Positions 17,119 through 26,675 are shown, counted from the stretch's first letter. The stretch is 64,000 bases of DNA from CAWULT01 sp963923455 (GCA_963923455.1 CAWULT010000009.1:1-64000); one strand, 5' to 3'. Notes: generated by a model from the sequence alone, not told the origin. Numbers and translations are program-made.

Positions 17119-18849
17119 ATGGACAGTATGAGCGGCCCGGACTCCACGCCACCGACCGCCGACAGCACGGCAACCCAGGCCCAGTGCTCGACCTGCCAGG
17201 TGCCACTGGTGGATCAGGTTCTCGGCGATGTCGTGTTCCTTGGGTGTCCGCAGTGCCACGGTACCCTGATCCGGCAGTCCGACGTGCATGGCGCACTTCG
17301 AGACCGCATCCAGGATCGCCTGATCGTGCGCGTGCGTGCGAGCCAGCGACGAGGAGAGCGAGGCTGCCCTCACTGCCGAGAGACGATGACGCGGGTCAGC
17401 GTTCCACGCGGCCCGTACGCCGTGGAGCTCGACGTCTGCTATCCCTGTGCGGTGGTCTGGTTCGACGCGAACGAGACGGACGTGCTCAGGGTCATGTACG
17501 GATCGGAGCCGCCTCCGGGCAAGAAGGTCGATCGGCGGTGGAAGTGGGTGCTGGCACTGCTCGGCGTCCCCGTCAGGCAGCAGCATCAGCAGGGGCTCAC
17601 ACGACCCTGGCTCACGTGGGGCATCGCGCTTGCGGTGGGGGCCATCTTCTTCACGACGAGCTGGCTGCCGGCATTGGGCTCTCTGCTGAGCCTCGTCCCG
17701 GCGTCCGTCGGCCGAATGGCTGGCCTGACCGTGTTGACGACGTTCGTCCTGCACGGTGGGTGGCTTCACTTGTTCGGGAATCTGTGCTTCCTGATCATCT
17801 TCGGCGGTCCAGTCGAAGACTACCTTGGGCGCGCGCGGTACCTGCTCCTGCTGGTGCTGGCGACGGCAGCCGGAAGCCTGTTCCAGGTCGCCCTTGCGCC
17901 GCACTCGACGGTTCCCGTCGTCGGCGCAAGCGGCGGTACCGCCGGACTGGTCGTGTTCTACGGCCTGTTGTTCCCGCGTGTGCGTCTGGTCATCAGCACG
18001 GTGTGGCTGCTCTTCTATCCCCTGCGAATCCGCGCTGGTGTGGCTCTGCTCCTCTGGATGCTGATGCAGGCGCTCGGCGCCTGGAACCAGATTCACGGCT
18101 TCGCCGGAACGGCGTATGCGGCGCATCTTGGCGGCGGAGCCGTCGGTCTGCTGTTCTGGCTGGCCTGGCGCACTCGTTTCGGCACGAGCCCGGCCTCCGC
18201 CGGGACGCTGCTCGGGGCGAGACGGTTCCATTCGTGGGCAGACAGGTTCGAGGCCGTGCTCGACCGCGTCACGGTGTGGACCGGCGCCATCGTCGTCGCC
18301 GCGGTAGCGGTGGTCGTCGTGATCGTGGCGCAGCGGCTCGACCCGCTGCAGATCTACGCCACCTGTACGTTCAGCGACGGCCTGGCTCTCGTCGGCGTGG
18401 TGCGTACACCGGGCGATCGATCCGTGGCCACGAAAGACGGCCCCGCGCGGGTCTCCCGCGGGGACGGGTACAGCCTGACCTTCGCGTACCCGAACACGGA
18501 TCCCTTCGTGAACCTCCGAGTGGACGCGTCGCGGTCCGGGGAGTTCGCCCGCGACAGGCAGGCCATCGCGGCAGCGATGGAACAGGCGTCAGCGCGTCAG
18601 GCAACAGCCGTCGCACCAGTCGGCATCCAGGGCTTCGAGGGCTACACCCTCAGAACGTCTGCGGACAGCGGTGTCATCGACTGGTACTCGCTGTTCGACG
18701 AGCCCGCGTCGATCACGCTGACGGCGTACTTCCTGCGGCAGCGGCCGGAGCGCCAGAAGTTCAGGACACTGGCCGAATACGAGACGCTGCGGGACCAGTT
18801 CCTCCGGGCCTACCTGTCTTGTATCCCGCACGCAGCAGTCCAGCGCTGA
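17119..18849 (+). CDS. Rhomboid-family serine protease with N-terminal zinc ribbons
   Basis: A 576-residue membrane protein. The N-terminus has two zinc-ribbon-like units: Cys23/26 with Cys43/46, and Cys83/86 with Cys107/110, the second ending AVVWFDANE as in TFIIB-type zinc-finger domains. The rhomboid core follows: HGGWLHLFGN (His217, Asn221), catalytic Ser271 in GASGG, and His336 in YAAHLGGG, giving a complete Ser/His dyad in the membrane. After the core comes one more membrane helix (about 390-415) and a soluble C-terminal domain of about 160 residues that I do not recognise. Two starts, 17119 and 17128, are possible and neither has a good Shine-Dalgarno. It ends just before a bidirectional hairpin terminator. 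Confidence 0.87.
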   Translation: MDSMSGPDSTPPTADSTATQAQCSTCQVPLVDQVLGDVVFLGCPQCHGTLIRQSDVHGALRDRIQDRLIVRVRASQRRGERGCPHCRETMTRVSVPRGPYAVELDVCYPCAVVWFDANETDVLRVMYGSEPPPGKKVDRRWKWVLALLGVPVRQQHQQGLTRPWLTWGIALAVGAIFFTTSWLPALGSLLSLVPASVGRMAGLTVLTTFVLHGGWLHLFGNLCFLIIFGGPVEDYLGRARYLLLLVLATAAGSLFQVALAPHSTVPVVGASGGTAGLVVFYGLLFPRVRLVISTVWLLFYPLRIRAGVALLLWMLMQALGAWNQIHGFAGTAYAAHLGGGAVGLLFWLAWRTRFGTSPASAGTLLGARRFHSWADRFEAVLDRVTVWTGAIVVAAVAVVVVIVAQRLDPLQIYATCTFSDGLALVGVVRTPGDRSVATKDGPARVSRGDGYSLTFAYPNTDPFVNLRVDASRSGEFARDRQAIAAAMEQASARQATAVAPVGIQGFEGYTLRTSADSGVIDWYSLFDEPASITLTAYFLRQRPERQKFRTLAEYETLRDQFLRAYLSCIPHAAVQR

Positions 18850-18851
18850 AG

Positions 18852-18881
18852 GGCCCGTTCCGGATTCACCCGGAACGGGCC
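18852..18881. terminator. Bidirectional hairpin terminator
   Basis: A perfect 12-bp inverted repeat, GGCCCGTTCCGG with CCGGAACGGGCC, has a 6-base loop. It sits between the convergent stops of the rhomboid gene (18849) and the secreted-protein gene (18906). No T-run follows on either strand, so intrinsic termination may be weak. Confidence 0.7.
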
Positions 18882-18905
18882 GTCGGGTCAAGGCTGACGA
18901 CCAAA

Positions 18906-20696
18906 TCAGTGCCGAAGCTGATTCACGATGTCGTTGGCCTCGTAGATCTCGCAGTTGGCGCGCTCCGCGATGATGCCGTCGCCATTGAACGGGCGCAGCA
19001 CGCGCGTGGGCAGCACGTACGGCTCGACGAACGAGTCCGGATCCTCGATGGTCATGTCGTAGGTGATCGCGTTGCCCTTGCGGTTGAACCGCTCGATGAT
19101 GTGCATCTTCTCCGAGTGGAACAGGCCGCCCCGTCCCAGCCACGTCGAGTCGACGAACGAGATGGAGTCGAGCACCAGCGTGTCGCCCTCCCAGTGCCCC
19201 ACGGTGTAGCCGTTGTAGGTGGCCTCGAGCGCCTTCTGCGCGTTGTGCGTGCGGCCGTCGGTCGGGATCGACCGGAATTCCCGGTTGCCGCCGCCGTAGT
19301 CGCTCGTCGTGTAGATCATCGTGAGATCGTTCACCGTCTGGAAGATGCGGCGCGGCGTGAGGATGCGCGGCAGCCCCATCGGCTCGCACGTCATGATCGG
19401 GTCGTACTTGTTCGTCCACTGGTCGAGTTCCTGCACCTTGTCCCAGAACTCGGGCTTGTAGATGGGCCGGCCGTAGACGCCGAACCGCGAGGGCGAGATC
19501 CACTCGTAGTCCACCCAGAAGTTGTCCTGCGCCACCTTGCATTCCTTCTGCGTGGGGCCGCACCGGCGGGCACCGGCGCCCGTGATCGGGTTGAAGGCGC
19601 CAGCCCACACGCCCGTCAGGTCGGGCTTGCCGTTGGGCAGCCGCGGCGTGGGCGCGTTGGCAGCGGCCGGATTGGCGGGCTGCTGCGGCAGCGTCCAGTT
19701 CACGGGCTGCAGCGTGGGCTTGATTGCCGCCTTGACGCTGGCCGGCACGGGCATCACCACGTACATCTGCCCCGTTTCCGTCAGCGTGGTGTTGATGTCG
19801 CGGACGACGGTGCCGTTCTTCTTCTCAATCATCTTGGCCGGAATCAGCGCGTCGGCCGGATTGAGCGGGTTGTTGAAGTCCTTGTACCCGCTGTAGGTGA
19901 GCTCGTAGGTGTTGGCGCCGCTCTTCACCACGATGCTCTCGGCCATGAACTTCGCATCGAGGGTCGCCGTGGCCGTGGCCGTGGGCACGCCCGGGATCGG
20001 GAAGGTCAGCACCGGCTTGTTGCCCACCCATGCCACGGACGTCTTACCGATGGTCGCCACGTTTGCTGCAAGGGTCTGCGGTCTCGGCGTCATCGACGGC
20101 GCATTCGGGTCTGCCGCCGTCCCGAAGAACGCGGCTTTGAAGGCGCCCTGCGGGCTGGTCCACAGGCGGATCATCCGGTCCTCGACGGCGGCCGCCATCG
20201 GCGTGGCCTTGCCCTTGCCGGGCACGAGTTCCGCGCCCTGGATGTCTTCGTCCCACGCGTAGCCGCCGCTGAGCACCTGCACCGTGTTGCAGCTCTGGCC
20301 GTTGGGCCGCGTGCCGGTGATCCGGATCCGCTCGCCCGACGTCTGGTAGCTGATGTCGCTCCGGTACAACGTCACGTTGCAGGGCTGCCCGCCCACTTGC
20401 ATCGTGCCATTGCCCTGATAGTCGAGCGTCATCATCAGGTCGTATTCCTCGGTGCTGCGCAGCATGCCCATGTGCCAGGCCCAGTTGAAGAGCACCGACT
20501 TCAAGTCCTTCGCGCCGGGCGCGGGCGTGTAGGCGGGACCACCGCGTCCGCGGCCCCCGCCCGGGCCGGCCGGAGCCTGGGCCGCGGGGCCGGGTCCAGC
20601 GGCGGGTGCCTGCGCATCAGCCACGGCGGGCACGCCGGCGATCAGTGCAGCCGCGAACGCGGCGCTCATCCAGGTAAGAGTTCTTCGGACGCTCAT
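18906..20696 (-). CDS. Large secreted protein with C-terminal W-x-G-D-T-L-V domain
   Basis: A 596-residue protein with a signal peptide (ending VADAQA) and a Pro/Gly-rich linker. Residues of about 60-330 form a domain of unknown function that resembles outer-membrane lipoprotein-carrier-like sheets. From about 350 on it follows the secreted family common in this window: PRLPNGKPDLTGVWAG, then the signature GHWEGDTLVLDS near 505-516, and a final E-x-C block. The function of this family is unknown to me. AGGGGGAATGTC before the ATG at 20696 supports the start. Neighbours are an MBL protein upstream and the rhomboid gene, convergent. Confidence 0.75.
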   Translation of the reverse strand: MSVRRTLTWMSAAFAAALIAGVPAVADAQAPAAGPGPAAQAPAGPGGGRGRGGPAYTPAPGAKDLKSVLFNWAWHMGMLRSTEEYDLMMTLDYQGNGTMQVGGQPCNVTLYRSDISYQTSGERIRITGTRPNGQSCNTVQVLSGGYAWDEDIQGAELVPGKGKATPMAAAVEDRMIRLWTSPQGAFKAAFFGTAADPNAPSMTPRPQTLAANVATIGKTSVAWVGNKPVLTFPIPGVPTATATATLDAKFMAESIVVKSGANTYELTYSGYKDFNNPLNPADALIPAKMIEKKNGTVVRDINTTLTETGQMYVVMPVPASVKAAIKPTLQPVNWTLPQQPANPAAANAPTPRLPNGKPDLTGVWAGAFNPITGAGARRCGPTQKECKVAQDNFWVDYEWISPSRFGVYGRPIYKPEFWDKVQELDQWTNKYDPIMTCEPMGLPRILTPRRIFQTVNDLTMIYTTSDYGGGNREFRSIPTDGRTHNAQKALEATYNGYTVGHWEGDTLVLDSISFVDSTWLGRGGLFHSEKMHIIERFNRKGNAITYDMTIEDPDSFVEPYVLPTRVLRPFNGDGIIAERANCEIYEANDIVNQLRH

Positions 20697-20782
20697 GACA
20701 TTCCCCCTACGTCGTCTAAGTTGGGTGGCGGCTGGCCGGCCTTCGGGCTCCGTCCAGGGCGGTGGGCCAGATTATAGAGCCC

Positions 20783-22408
20783 TCAGTTGGAGACGGGCGT
20801 CAGCGGCCGGTTGTATTGAACCGGGCAGCCAGGCTGGAAGAACTGGGCCTCGGCGGCGCGCCGGCAGAACGCCTGCGCGGCGCGGACCTGCGTTTCGATG
20901 GCCGACACGACCTCGGCGAGCGGAAAGGGCCTCTGCGCGTGCACCGCAAGGTTGGTGTCCACCTTGAGCTTCCGGTACTCGATGTTGTTCATCAGACTGT
21001 CACCCCACCAGTTGAAGTCCCAGTTCTGGGTGGTGAGGTCGGCCTCGACGAGCAGGTTCGCCGCCGGCACATGCACGATCACGCCGTCCGCCATGTGGTA
21101 GTTGCCCACGATGTGGTAGATGTCGATTTCGTTGGTCGAGTCCTTCAGCTTGAGGTGATCGTCGACCGGCATGAACTTCAACGGCTTGGGGTTCCGTCCC
21201 AGGGCATCGGGGAACAGTCTGGCTGGACGCGCCGCCATCTCGCGGAAGATGCCCTCGTTGCCACGCCGCGATATCACCGTCAAGCCTTCGGCCACGGCTG
21301 CGCGAAGGCCCACGCTGTGGTCGAAGTGGTGGTGCGTCTGGATGACCTGTGTCACACGCTTGCCGGGTACCAGGGCGTTCACCACCTTCAGGATCGCCTG
21401 CAGGGCGGCGTCCGTACGGTTGGCCTCGACCATCGTGAAGTGATCGTCGAATTCGAAGAACGTGTTGCCGTTGAGGTACCACACGTGATCGGCCACCTTC
21501 ATCGGCTGCAGGTTGGTGTTGCCACCCTCTGCCGCCCCGCGCGGGGACACCGAGCGCACCGACGCCGGAGCGCTCAGGTCGTCGATGGGCCCGTCGACGA
21601 TGTTGCGGTCGACGTACAGCTTGCTCTGCACGACGTTGCGGAAGTCGATCATGGTGGCAAAGCCCGTCGGAAGCTGAATGCCCTTCTCTGGCACGTAGCC
21701 GGTGAACGCCGTTCGATACGTGACGTCCCCGAGGTTGGCATTCGGTCCGACGTACCGGACCCATGCCGGCAGATTGGACGTGCCATGGACGGCCAGCGTC
21801 AACGTGTCGCCCTGACGGACGGTGACGTCGACGAGCTGCAGATTGTTCTCTCGGCGGAACTTCGACAGCGTGCTGGTCGGATCGAGCGCAGCACGCACGA
21901 TGGCGACGGGGTGTGACAGCAGTTCCATCCGGCGCTGGCGCGCGGCCGCCGCGCCCGCTGGCTGCGGCTGCGGCGTGCCGGCCTGGGGAGGCGCCAGGAA
22001 TCCGCCTCCGATGTTGTAGGCGACATCACCGTCCAGCGTCTCGTTGTTGCGATTGAGCCCGAGCTGACCGGCGGTCGCGGCGAACACGAAGTCGAACTTC
22101 AGGCGCTGCTGCACGCGCGTCCGCCCATGCTCGAAGTCGATCGTGCGTGTGTGCTCCAGCACCTTCTGCCACTTCTGCGGGGCTTCCGGGTCTCCGGTGA
22201 TGTTCCCGCCGCCATTGAAGTAGGCCAGCTCGCCGTAGCCGACGATCTGCAGCGTCTTGAGGGCCAGCACCCGGTCGCGACCACCAAGGGCCTCCGCGGC
22301 GCGGTTCACGAGGGCCGCTTCGGGCGCGCGCCCCTGGGCGGCCAATCTGAATGCGAGGACCGACAGTACCGCCAGGAGCAGTACCAGGACGCCTACAGTC
22401 TTGAGCAT
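20783..22408 (-). CDS. Secreted MBL-fold protein with a long N-terminal domain
   Basis: A 541-residue exported protein. Residues 1-25 form a signal peptide or anchor; about 30-280 is a lipoprotein-carrier-like sheet domain; the MBL domain follows, with H359-x-H361-x-D363-H364 (QTHHHFDH), His in GNYHMADG and Asp in LVEADL. The metal site looks complete. The layout is like other large acidobacterial MBL proteins. The ATG at 22408 has GGGGAGAAGG upstream and starts the signal peptide; the open frame runs further upstream but is not signal-like. It is divergent from the gene at 22544. The substrate is unknown. Confidence 0.8.
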   Translation of the reverse strand: MLKTVGVLVLLLAVLSVLAFRLAAQGRAPEAALVNRAAEALGGRDRVLALKTLQIVGYGELAYFNGGGNITGDPEAPQKWQKVLEHTRTIDFEHGRTRVQQRLKFDFVFAATAGQLGLNRNNETLDGDVAYNIGGGFLAPPQAGTPQPQPAGAAAARQRRMELLSHPVAIVRAALDPTSTLSKFRRENNLQLVDVTVRQGDTLTLAVHGTSNLPAWVRYVGPNANLGDVTYRTAFTGYVPEKGIQLPTGFATMIDFRNVVQSKLYVDRNIVDGPIDDLSAPASVRSVSPRGAAEGGNTNLQPMKVADHVWYLNGNTFFEFDDHFTMVEANRTDAALQAILKVVNALVPGKRVTQVIQTHHHFDHSVGLRAAVAEGLTVISRRGNEGIFREMAARPARLFPDALGRNPKPLKFMPVDDHLKLKDSTNEIDIYHIVGNYHMADGVIVHVPAANLLVEADLTTQNWDFNWWGDSLMNNIEYRKLKVDTNLAVHAQRPFPLAEVVSAIETQVRAAQAFCRRAAEAQFFQPGCPVQYNRPLTPVSN

Positions 22409-22543
22409 CGCCTTCTCCCCTTCGGACGCGTGAAGTCCAACGACAACGGCTCGGCGAATCGTAGGCGCAGGCCATCGGGCGCCGCGATGCCGCGCACATG
22501 ATACGTTGTGCAGGCCCTGCGCCCATGAGGGGGAAGAGGACGT

Positions 22544-23434
22544 ATGGATAGCCGCAATCGTCAATGGCAGAGATCGTGGCGACGAGCGCTGGCGGCCGTC
22601 GTCGGCGCCCTGCTGGTCGCCTCATCCGGGCAGGTGGATGCCCAGTGGTTCAAGCAGCCGAGTCCGCGCGCGCCACGTACGGCGGCCGGCGGGGTCGACC
22701 TGGAGGCACCGGCTCCGCGCCTGCCCAACGGCAACGTGGACCTGTCCGGGGTATGGATGACGGCCGAGCCCGCCTGTGTCATTCGAGGCACCCTGCCCGT
22801 CAGCGAGCTGCTCAAGCTGATGCCAGCCTCGCGCAAGTGTCCCCCCCGCGAGGCCACCTTCTCCCGCCAGAGCATCAACATCGGCATCGACATGCCAGGC
22901 GGGCTGCCGTACCAGCCGTGGCTCGCGGCCAAGGTCGCCGAGCGTACGGCGAACCAGGCCATCGACGATCCGCACATCCGGTGTCTGCCCGACCTCTTCG
23001 TGCGCGCCTACGGGCTGCCCCACTATCTGAAGTTCGTGCAGACACCCGACCTGCTGGTGATGCTGAACGAGTACAACGGCGTGTACCGTCAGGTCTTCAC
23101 CGATGGCCGCCGGCTCCCAGAGGCTCCCAACCCGTCGTGGCAGGGATACTCGACAGCCACCTGGTCGGGCGACACGCTGGTCGTCGACTCCGTCGGATTT
23201 CGGGACGACTCGTGGATCGACTGGGACGGCAGCGTGATCACCGAGGGCGCCAAGGTGCGTGAGCGCATCCGACGGCCCACGTTCGGGTACCTGGAGATCG
23301 AGGTGACCGTGGACGACCCCAAGGCGTACACCCGGCCGTGGACAGTCACGCTGCGGCAGCAGTTTGCCGCGGACACGGAGCTCATCGACGAAATCTGTGC
23401 CGAGGGCGAACGGTTCTCGGCGAAGCTCCGGTGA
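22544..23434 (+). CDS. Secreted W-x-G-D-T-L-V-V family protein
   Basis: A 296-residue exported protein with a Tat-like RSWRR near the N-terminus and a signal peptide ending QVDAQ. Typical family blocks are PRLPNGNVDLSGVW, a Cys-containing middle with IRCLPD, NPSWQGYSTATWSGDTLVVDS and the tail DTELIDEICAEGER. The GAGG before the ATG supports the start. The protein is of normal length for the shorter family members. It is divergent from the MBL gene at 20783-22408, and the esterase/SMP-30 fusion starts 35 bases downstream on the same strand. The family's biochemical role is not known to me. Confidence 0.78.
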   Translation: MDSRNRQWQRSWRRALAAVVGALLVASSGQVDAQWFKQPSPRAPRTAAGGVDLEAPAPRLPNGNVDLSGVWMTAEPACVIRGTLPVSELLKLMPASRKCPPREATFSRQSINIGIDMPGGLPYQPWLAAKVAERTANQAIDDPHIRCLPDLFVRAYGLPHYLKFVQTPDLLVMLNEYNGVYRQVFTDGRRLPEAPNPSWQGYSTATWSGDTLVVDSVGFRDDSWIDWDGSVITEGAKVRERIRRPTFGYLEIEVTVDDPKAYTRPWTVTLRQQFAADTELIDEICAEGERFSAKLR

Positions 23435-23469
23435 TCGCCGGCCGATTCGCCTCTGCTAAGCTACGGCGC

Positions 23470-25434
23470 ATGAAGACAGTCCTCACCTCCGCCTTCGTCC
23501 TGAGTGCCTGTGTTTCGTTCGCCCAAGGTGCTGCGGCCCAAGCGCCGGCGGCCCAGGGCCAGCCCGGCCGACCCACCCAAATCGACCTGGTGCGGACGAC
23601 GCTGCCGCTCGACGGCGCGCCCAAGGCCATCCCGGGCGCCTACAAGGTGACGTCCGAACCTGCGTTCGGCTCGCCGGGCCACAAGGTGTTCCGCCCGGCC
23701 GACCTCGGCCGCTTCCCCGGCCGGGACAAGCTGCCGGTGATGGCGTGGGGCAACGGCGGCTGCGCCATCAACAGCGCGCGCTACTCCGGCCTGTTCGAGA
23801 CGATTGCGTCGTACGGCTTCCTGGTGATCGGCAACGTGCCCGTCCCGGGCGCCGCGCAGCGGCAGCAGAACGCCGACGACCTGCGCAACGCGATCACTTG
23901 GGCAGAGAAGGAGAACGCCCGCGACGGTTCGCCGCTCAAGGGCAAGATCGACCTCGAGCACGTCGCCGTCATGGGGCAGTCGTGCGGGGGCTTCCTCTCC
24001 ATCGCGGTGGGCGCCGACCCGCGCGTCAAGACCATCGGCGTCTTCAACTCCGGCATCCAGGCCGCCAGGGCCGAGTCGAACGCGGACGCGCTGCAGAAGG
24101 TTCATGGTCCCGTGCTGCTCATCAACGGCGCCGAACGCGACTTCCTGACGCCCGCGGCGCTCACGACGTTCGAACAGCTCACGAAGGTGCCGACCTTCTA
24201 CGGCGCCCGTCACCGCGCGGGCCACACGGCCACCGTGGACCATCCCGGGGGCGGCGAATACGCCAACGTCGCGTCGAACTGGCTGCTCTGGCAGTTCAAG
24301 AACGACAAGAAGGCCTCGGCCATGTTCGTCGGCGAGAAGTGCGACCTCTGCACGAACCGCGACTGGTCGGTGCGCGCCAAGGGGTACCCGGGTGCGCGCA
24401 ACGAGGGCCCGGCGATGACGTTCGATCGCGGCAGCAGCCAGCAGGCGTGGCAGCACGCCAACTACAAGGCGACGCTCTCGCAGTGCAAGACGCCGCCGCA
24501 GCCGTTCGCGATCCCGGGTGCCGGCAACGCGGCTGCCGCCACCGCGCCACCGCCGGCGCTGGTGCTTCCGCCGACCTCGCCCATCCCCGACGTGCTGCAG
24601 GCGCTGGAGAGCTGGACGGTCGTCTGGTCGTGGGAAGGCAACAACGTGGACGGCCCGATTGCCGGCGACAACGGCGCGCTGGTCTTCGCCAACAACGACG
24701 CGGGCAACGTCATCCAGTTCGATCCGGCGACCGGCCTGGCGAAGGTCGTGCACGCCAGCGTCAACACCGCGGGCGCGGTGTCGCGCAGCAAGAACGGTGC
24801 GCTGTTCGTGGCCGAGCGCGGGCTCGGCGGCGGTATCACGCAGCTCGAGCCTCAGCGCCGGGTGCTGGCGAACAAGTTCAACGGCGAGCCCCTCGAGTGC
24901 ATCGGCGGCGTGATCAACGACCTGACGGCCGACGCCAGCGGCGGCGTGTACTTCTCCGTCACCGGCGCGAGGAACAGTGGCGTCTTCTACGCGAACGCAA
25001 AGGGCGTCGTCTCCCAGTACGGGCAGAACGTACCGACCGCCAACGGCATCATCCTGAGCCCGGACGAGAAGACGCTGTATGTCACGAACGGCGCCGTCCT
25101 GTACGCCTTTGACGTCAATGCCGACGGCTCGCTGACCAACCAGCGCGAGTTCGGGAAGCTCCAGGGCGGCGAGGGTGGCGACGGCTCGGCGGTCGATCAG
25201 CAGGGACGGCTGTACGTGGCCACCGGCAAGTCGGTCGACGTGTTCGCGGCCGACGGCAAGTTCGTCGGCACGATCCCCGGCCCGCAGGGCCTGCACGGCA
25301 CGTTCTTCGGCGGCAGGGACCGGAAGACGCTCTACGGCATCGTCTTCTACGGGACGTGGGGCACGCCGAGCGCGCGGAACGCGATCATCGCCATCCCGAC
25401 CATCTCGCAGGGGTTCACGGGCCGGGCGAAATAG
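23470..25434 (+). CDS. Secreted alpha/beta hydrolase fused to an SMP-30-like propeller
   Basis: A 654-residue exported fusion. After a signal peptide, residues of about 45-345 form an alpha/beta hydrolase related to dienelactone-hydrolase/polyester-hydrolase types, with nucleophile Ser171 in GQSCGG and a late His in HTATVDHPGG. An Ala/Pro linker near 350-375 leads to a six-bladed SMP-30/gluconolactonase-like propeller (about 380-654) with repeats such as GVYFSVTGARNSGVFY and NGIILSPDEKTLYVTNG. An esterase joined to a lactonase-like domain suggests sequential ester or lactone hydrolysis; this is inference. A TAAGCT lies seven bases before the ATG at 23470, which has no Shine-Dalgarno, so the transcript may be leaderless. 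A hairpin terminator follows. Confidence 0.82.
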   Translation: MKTVLTSAFVLSACVSFAQGAAAQAPAAQGQPGRPTQIDLVRTTLPLDGAPKAIPGAYKVTSEPAFGSPGHKVFRPADLGRFPGRDKLPVMAWGNGGCAINSARYSGLFETIASYGFLVIGNVPVPGAAQRQQNADDLRNAITWAEKENARDGSPLKGKIDLEHVAVMGQSCGGFLSIAVGADPRVKTIGVFNSGIQAARAESNADALQKVHGPVLLINGAERDFLTPAALTTFEQLTKVPTFYGARHRAGHTATVDHPGGGEYANVASNWLLWQFKNDKKASAMFVGEKCDLCTNRDWSVRAKGYPGARNEGPAMTFDRGSSQQAWQHANYKATLSQCKTPPQPFAIPGAGNAAAATAPPPALVLPPTSPIPDVLQALESWTVVWSWEGNNVDGPIAGDNGALVFANNDAGNVIQFDPATGLAKVVHASVNTAGAVSRSKNGALFVAERGLGGGITQLEPQRRVLANKFNGEPLECIGGVINDLTADASGGVYFSVTGARNSGVFYANAKGVVSQYGQNVPTANGIILSPDEKTLYVTNGAVLYAFDVNADGSLTNQREFGKLQGGEGGDGSAVDQQGRLYVATGKSVDVFAADGKFVGTIPGPQGLHGTFFGGRDRKTLYGIVFYGTWGTPSARNAIIAIPTISQGFTGRAK

Positions 25435-25439
25435 CGAAG

Positions 25440-25469
25440 GGCAGGGCGTCGCCACTGGCGCGCCCTGCC
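25440..25469. terminator. Bidirectional hairpin terminator
   Basis: GGCAGGGCG (25440-25448) pairs with CGCCCTGCC (25461-25469), and inside it CGCC-ACT-GGCG extends the stem after a single bulged T. It lies between the convergent stops at 25434 and 25482. There is no T-run. Confidence 0.7.
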
Positions 25470-25481
25470 GACGCCGTCGCG

Positions 25482-25751
25482 TCACTCCGGGATGGGGTAG
25501 CAGTGATACTGCACCACGGCCCCGGCTCCGGCCCGGTGATTCCTCCCGCACTCGGCCAGGACGGACGACACCTCCTGCGTCTCGACGCCTCTCGCGAAGA
25601 CGACGTCATACGACGTTCCGTCCACGTACTCGAGGTGGACGGCGATCGACCACAGTCGTGAGAACCGCTCAGCGGCGATGCCGCTCGAGGGGGCCCCGGC
25701 CAGGGCCGCCAGTGTGACGGCCAGCATGCTCCACAAGACTCTCTTCTTCAT
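25482..25751 (-). CDS. Small secreted protein of unknown function
   Basis: An 89-residue protein with a clear signal peptide (MKKRVLWSM... ending GIAA). The mature part of about 62 residues has two Cys (in AECG and YHCYP) that may form a disulfide, and ends in a Tyr/His-containing tail. No family was recognised. The ATG is supported by GGAAGGGAGAAG just upstream. It lies between the fusion hydrolase (convergent) and the mddA-like gene, 42 bases downstream of the latter on the same strand. Confidence 0.65.
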   Translation of the reverse strand: MKKRVLWSMLAVTLAALAGAPSSGIAAERFSRLWSIAVHLEYVDGTSYDVVFARGVETQEVSSVLAECGRNHRAGAGAVVQYHCYPIPE

Positions 25752-25793
25752 GTCTTCTCCCTTCCAGATTGAGTGCGACCAGTCAGGCCCGGG

Positions 25794-26621
25794 TCACGAC
25801 GGGCGCGCGGGGGGTGACACCACGTCCCCCGCCAGCGAGCGCGTCCCGCGCGTCGCGTCGGACGCGGCGAGTGACCGCGGCCACGCGGGGACGATCATGG
25901 GGACCTGTCGGCGATACACCGCATACTCGGGCAGCTCCCTCAGCAGGTCCCGTTCCTCGAGCTGGATCGCCACCAGGATGTAGGCCGACGCCACGGCGGC
26001 GAAGCACAGATGGGACACGGTCATCGTCGGCGTGCTCCAGAAGGCGAACAGCCAGCCGACGTAGAGCGGATGTCGCACCATTCGGTACAGCACGGGCGTC
26101 ACGAACGTGAGCGGCGCCTGCGGCTGTCCGCGGAAGGCGCGCCACGTCTGTCGAAGACCGAAGAGATCGAAGTGGTTGATCACGAAGGTCGTGACGAGCA
26201 CGAGCCCCCATCCGAACGCGAAGCCCCCGTAGAGCACGGCACGACCGGCCGCATGCTCGACACTCCAGACCACGCCACCGAGCGGCCGCCACTGCCAGAA
26301 CAGCAGCGCGAGCGCCAGGCTGCTGGCGAGCACATAGGTGCTTCGCTCGATCGGCTGGGGGATGACGCGCGTGATCAGGCGCTTGAAGCCCTGGCGCGCC
26401 ATCACGCTGTGCTGCACCGCGAAGAGTGACAGCAGCGCGAGATTGACGGCCAGCGCGGCCGGCCATGGACCGGTGGCCGGGGCGTCGAGCGACGTGGGCA
26501 CGACGACATTCCCCAGGAAGCCGATTGCGTAGAGAAACGTGAGGAAGAAGATGGCGTAGCTCACGGCGCCATAGACCAGCATCCCCGTCCTGTTCATACG
26601 TCGCGTCACCTCGTTGGGCAT
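25794..26621 (-). CDS. mddA: Probable methanethiol S-methyltransferase
   Basis: A 275-residue integral membrane methyltransferase of the isoprenylcysteine-methyltransferase/NnrU-like fold. The blocks QHSVMARQGFKR, ERSTYVL, WQWRPLGG, NHFDLFGLRQ, RHPLYVGW, FWSTPTMT and QLEERDLL match my memory of MddA, which methylates methanethiol with S-adenosylmethionine to give dimethyl sulfide. At least five hydrophobic helices are visible. GGAGG sits before the ATG at 26621; an alternative ATG lies eight codons in. It is transcribed divergently from a hydrolase-LuxR regulator, with an inverted-repeat cluster between them. A close methyltransferase with another thiol substrate cannot be excluded. Confidence 0.72.
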   Translation of the reverse strand: MPNEVTRRMNRTGMLVYGAVSYAIFFLTFLYAIGFLGNVVVPTSLDAPATGPWPAALAVNLALLSLFAVQHSVMARQGFKRLITRVIPQPIERSTYVLASSLALALLFWQWRPLGGVVWSVEHAAGRAVLYGGFAFGWGLVLVTTFVINHFDLFGLRQTWRAFRGQPQAPLTFVTPVLYRMVRHPLYVGWLFAFWSTPTMTVSHLCFAAVASAYILVAIQLEERDLLRELPEYAVYRRQVPMIVPAWPRSLAASDATRGTRSLAGDVVSPPARPS

Positions 26622-26675
26622 CGTGATCCTCCGGGGTCAAGCGTGCGACAGGCGGTGCCGACCGTCGATAGGAGG

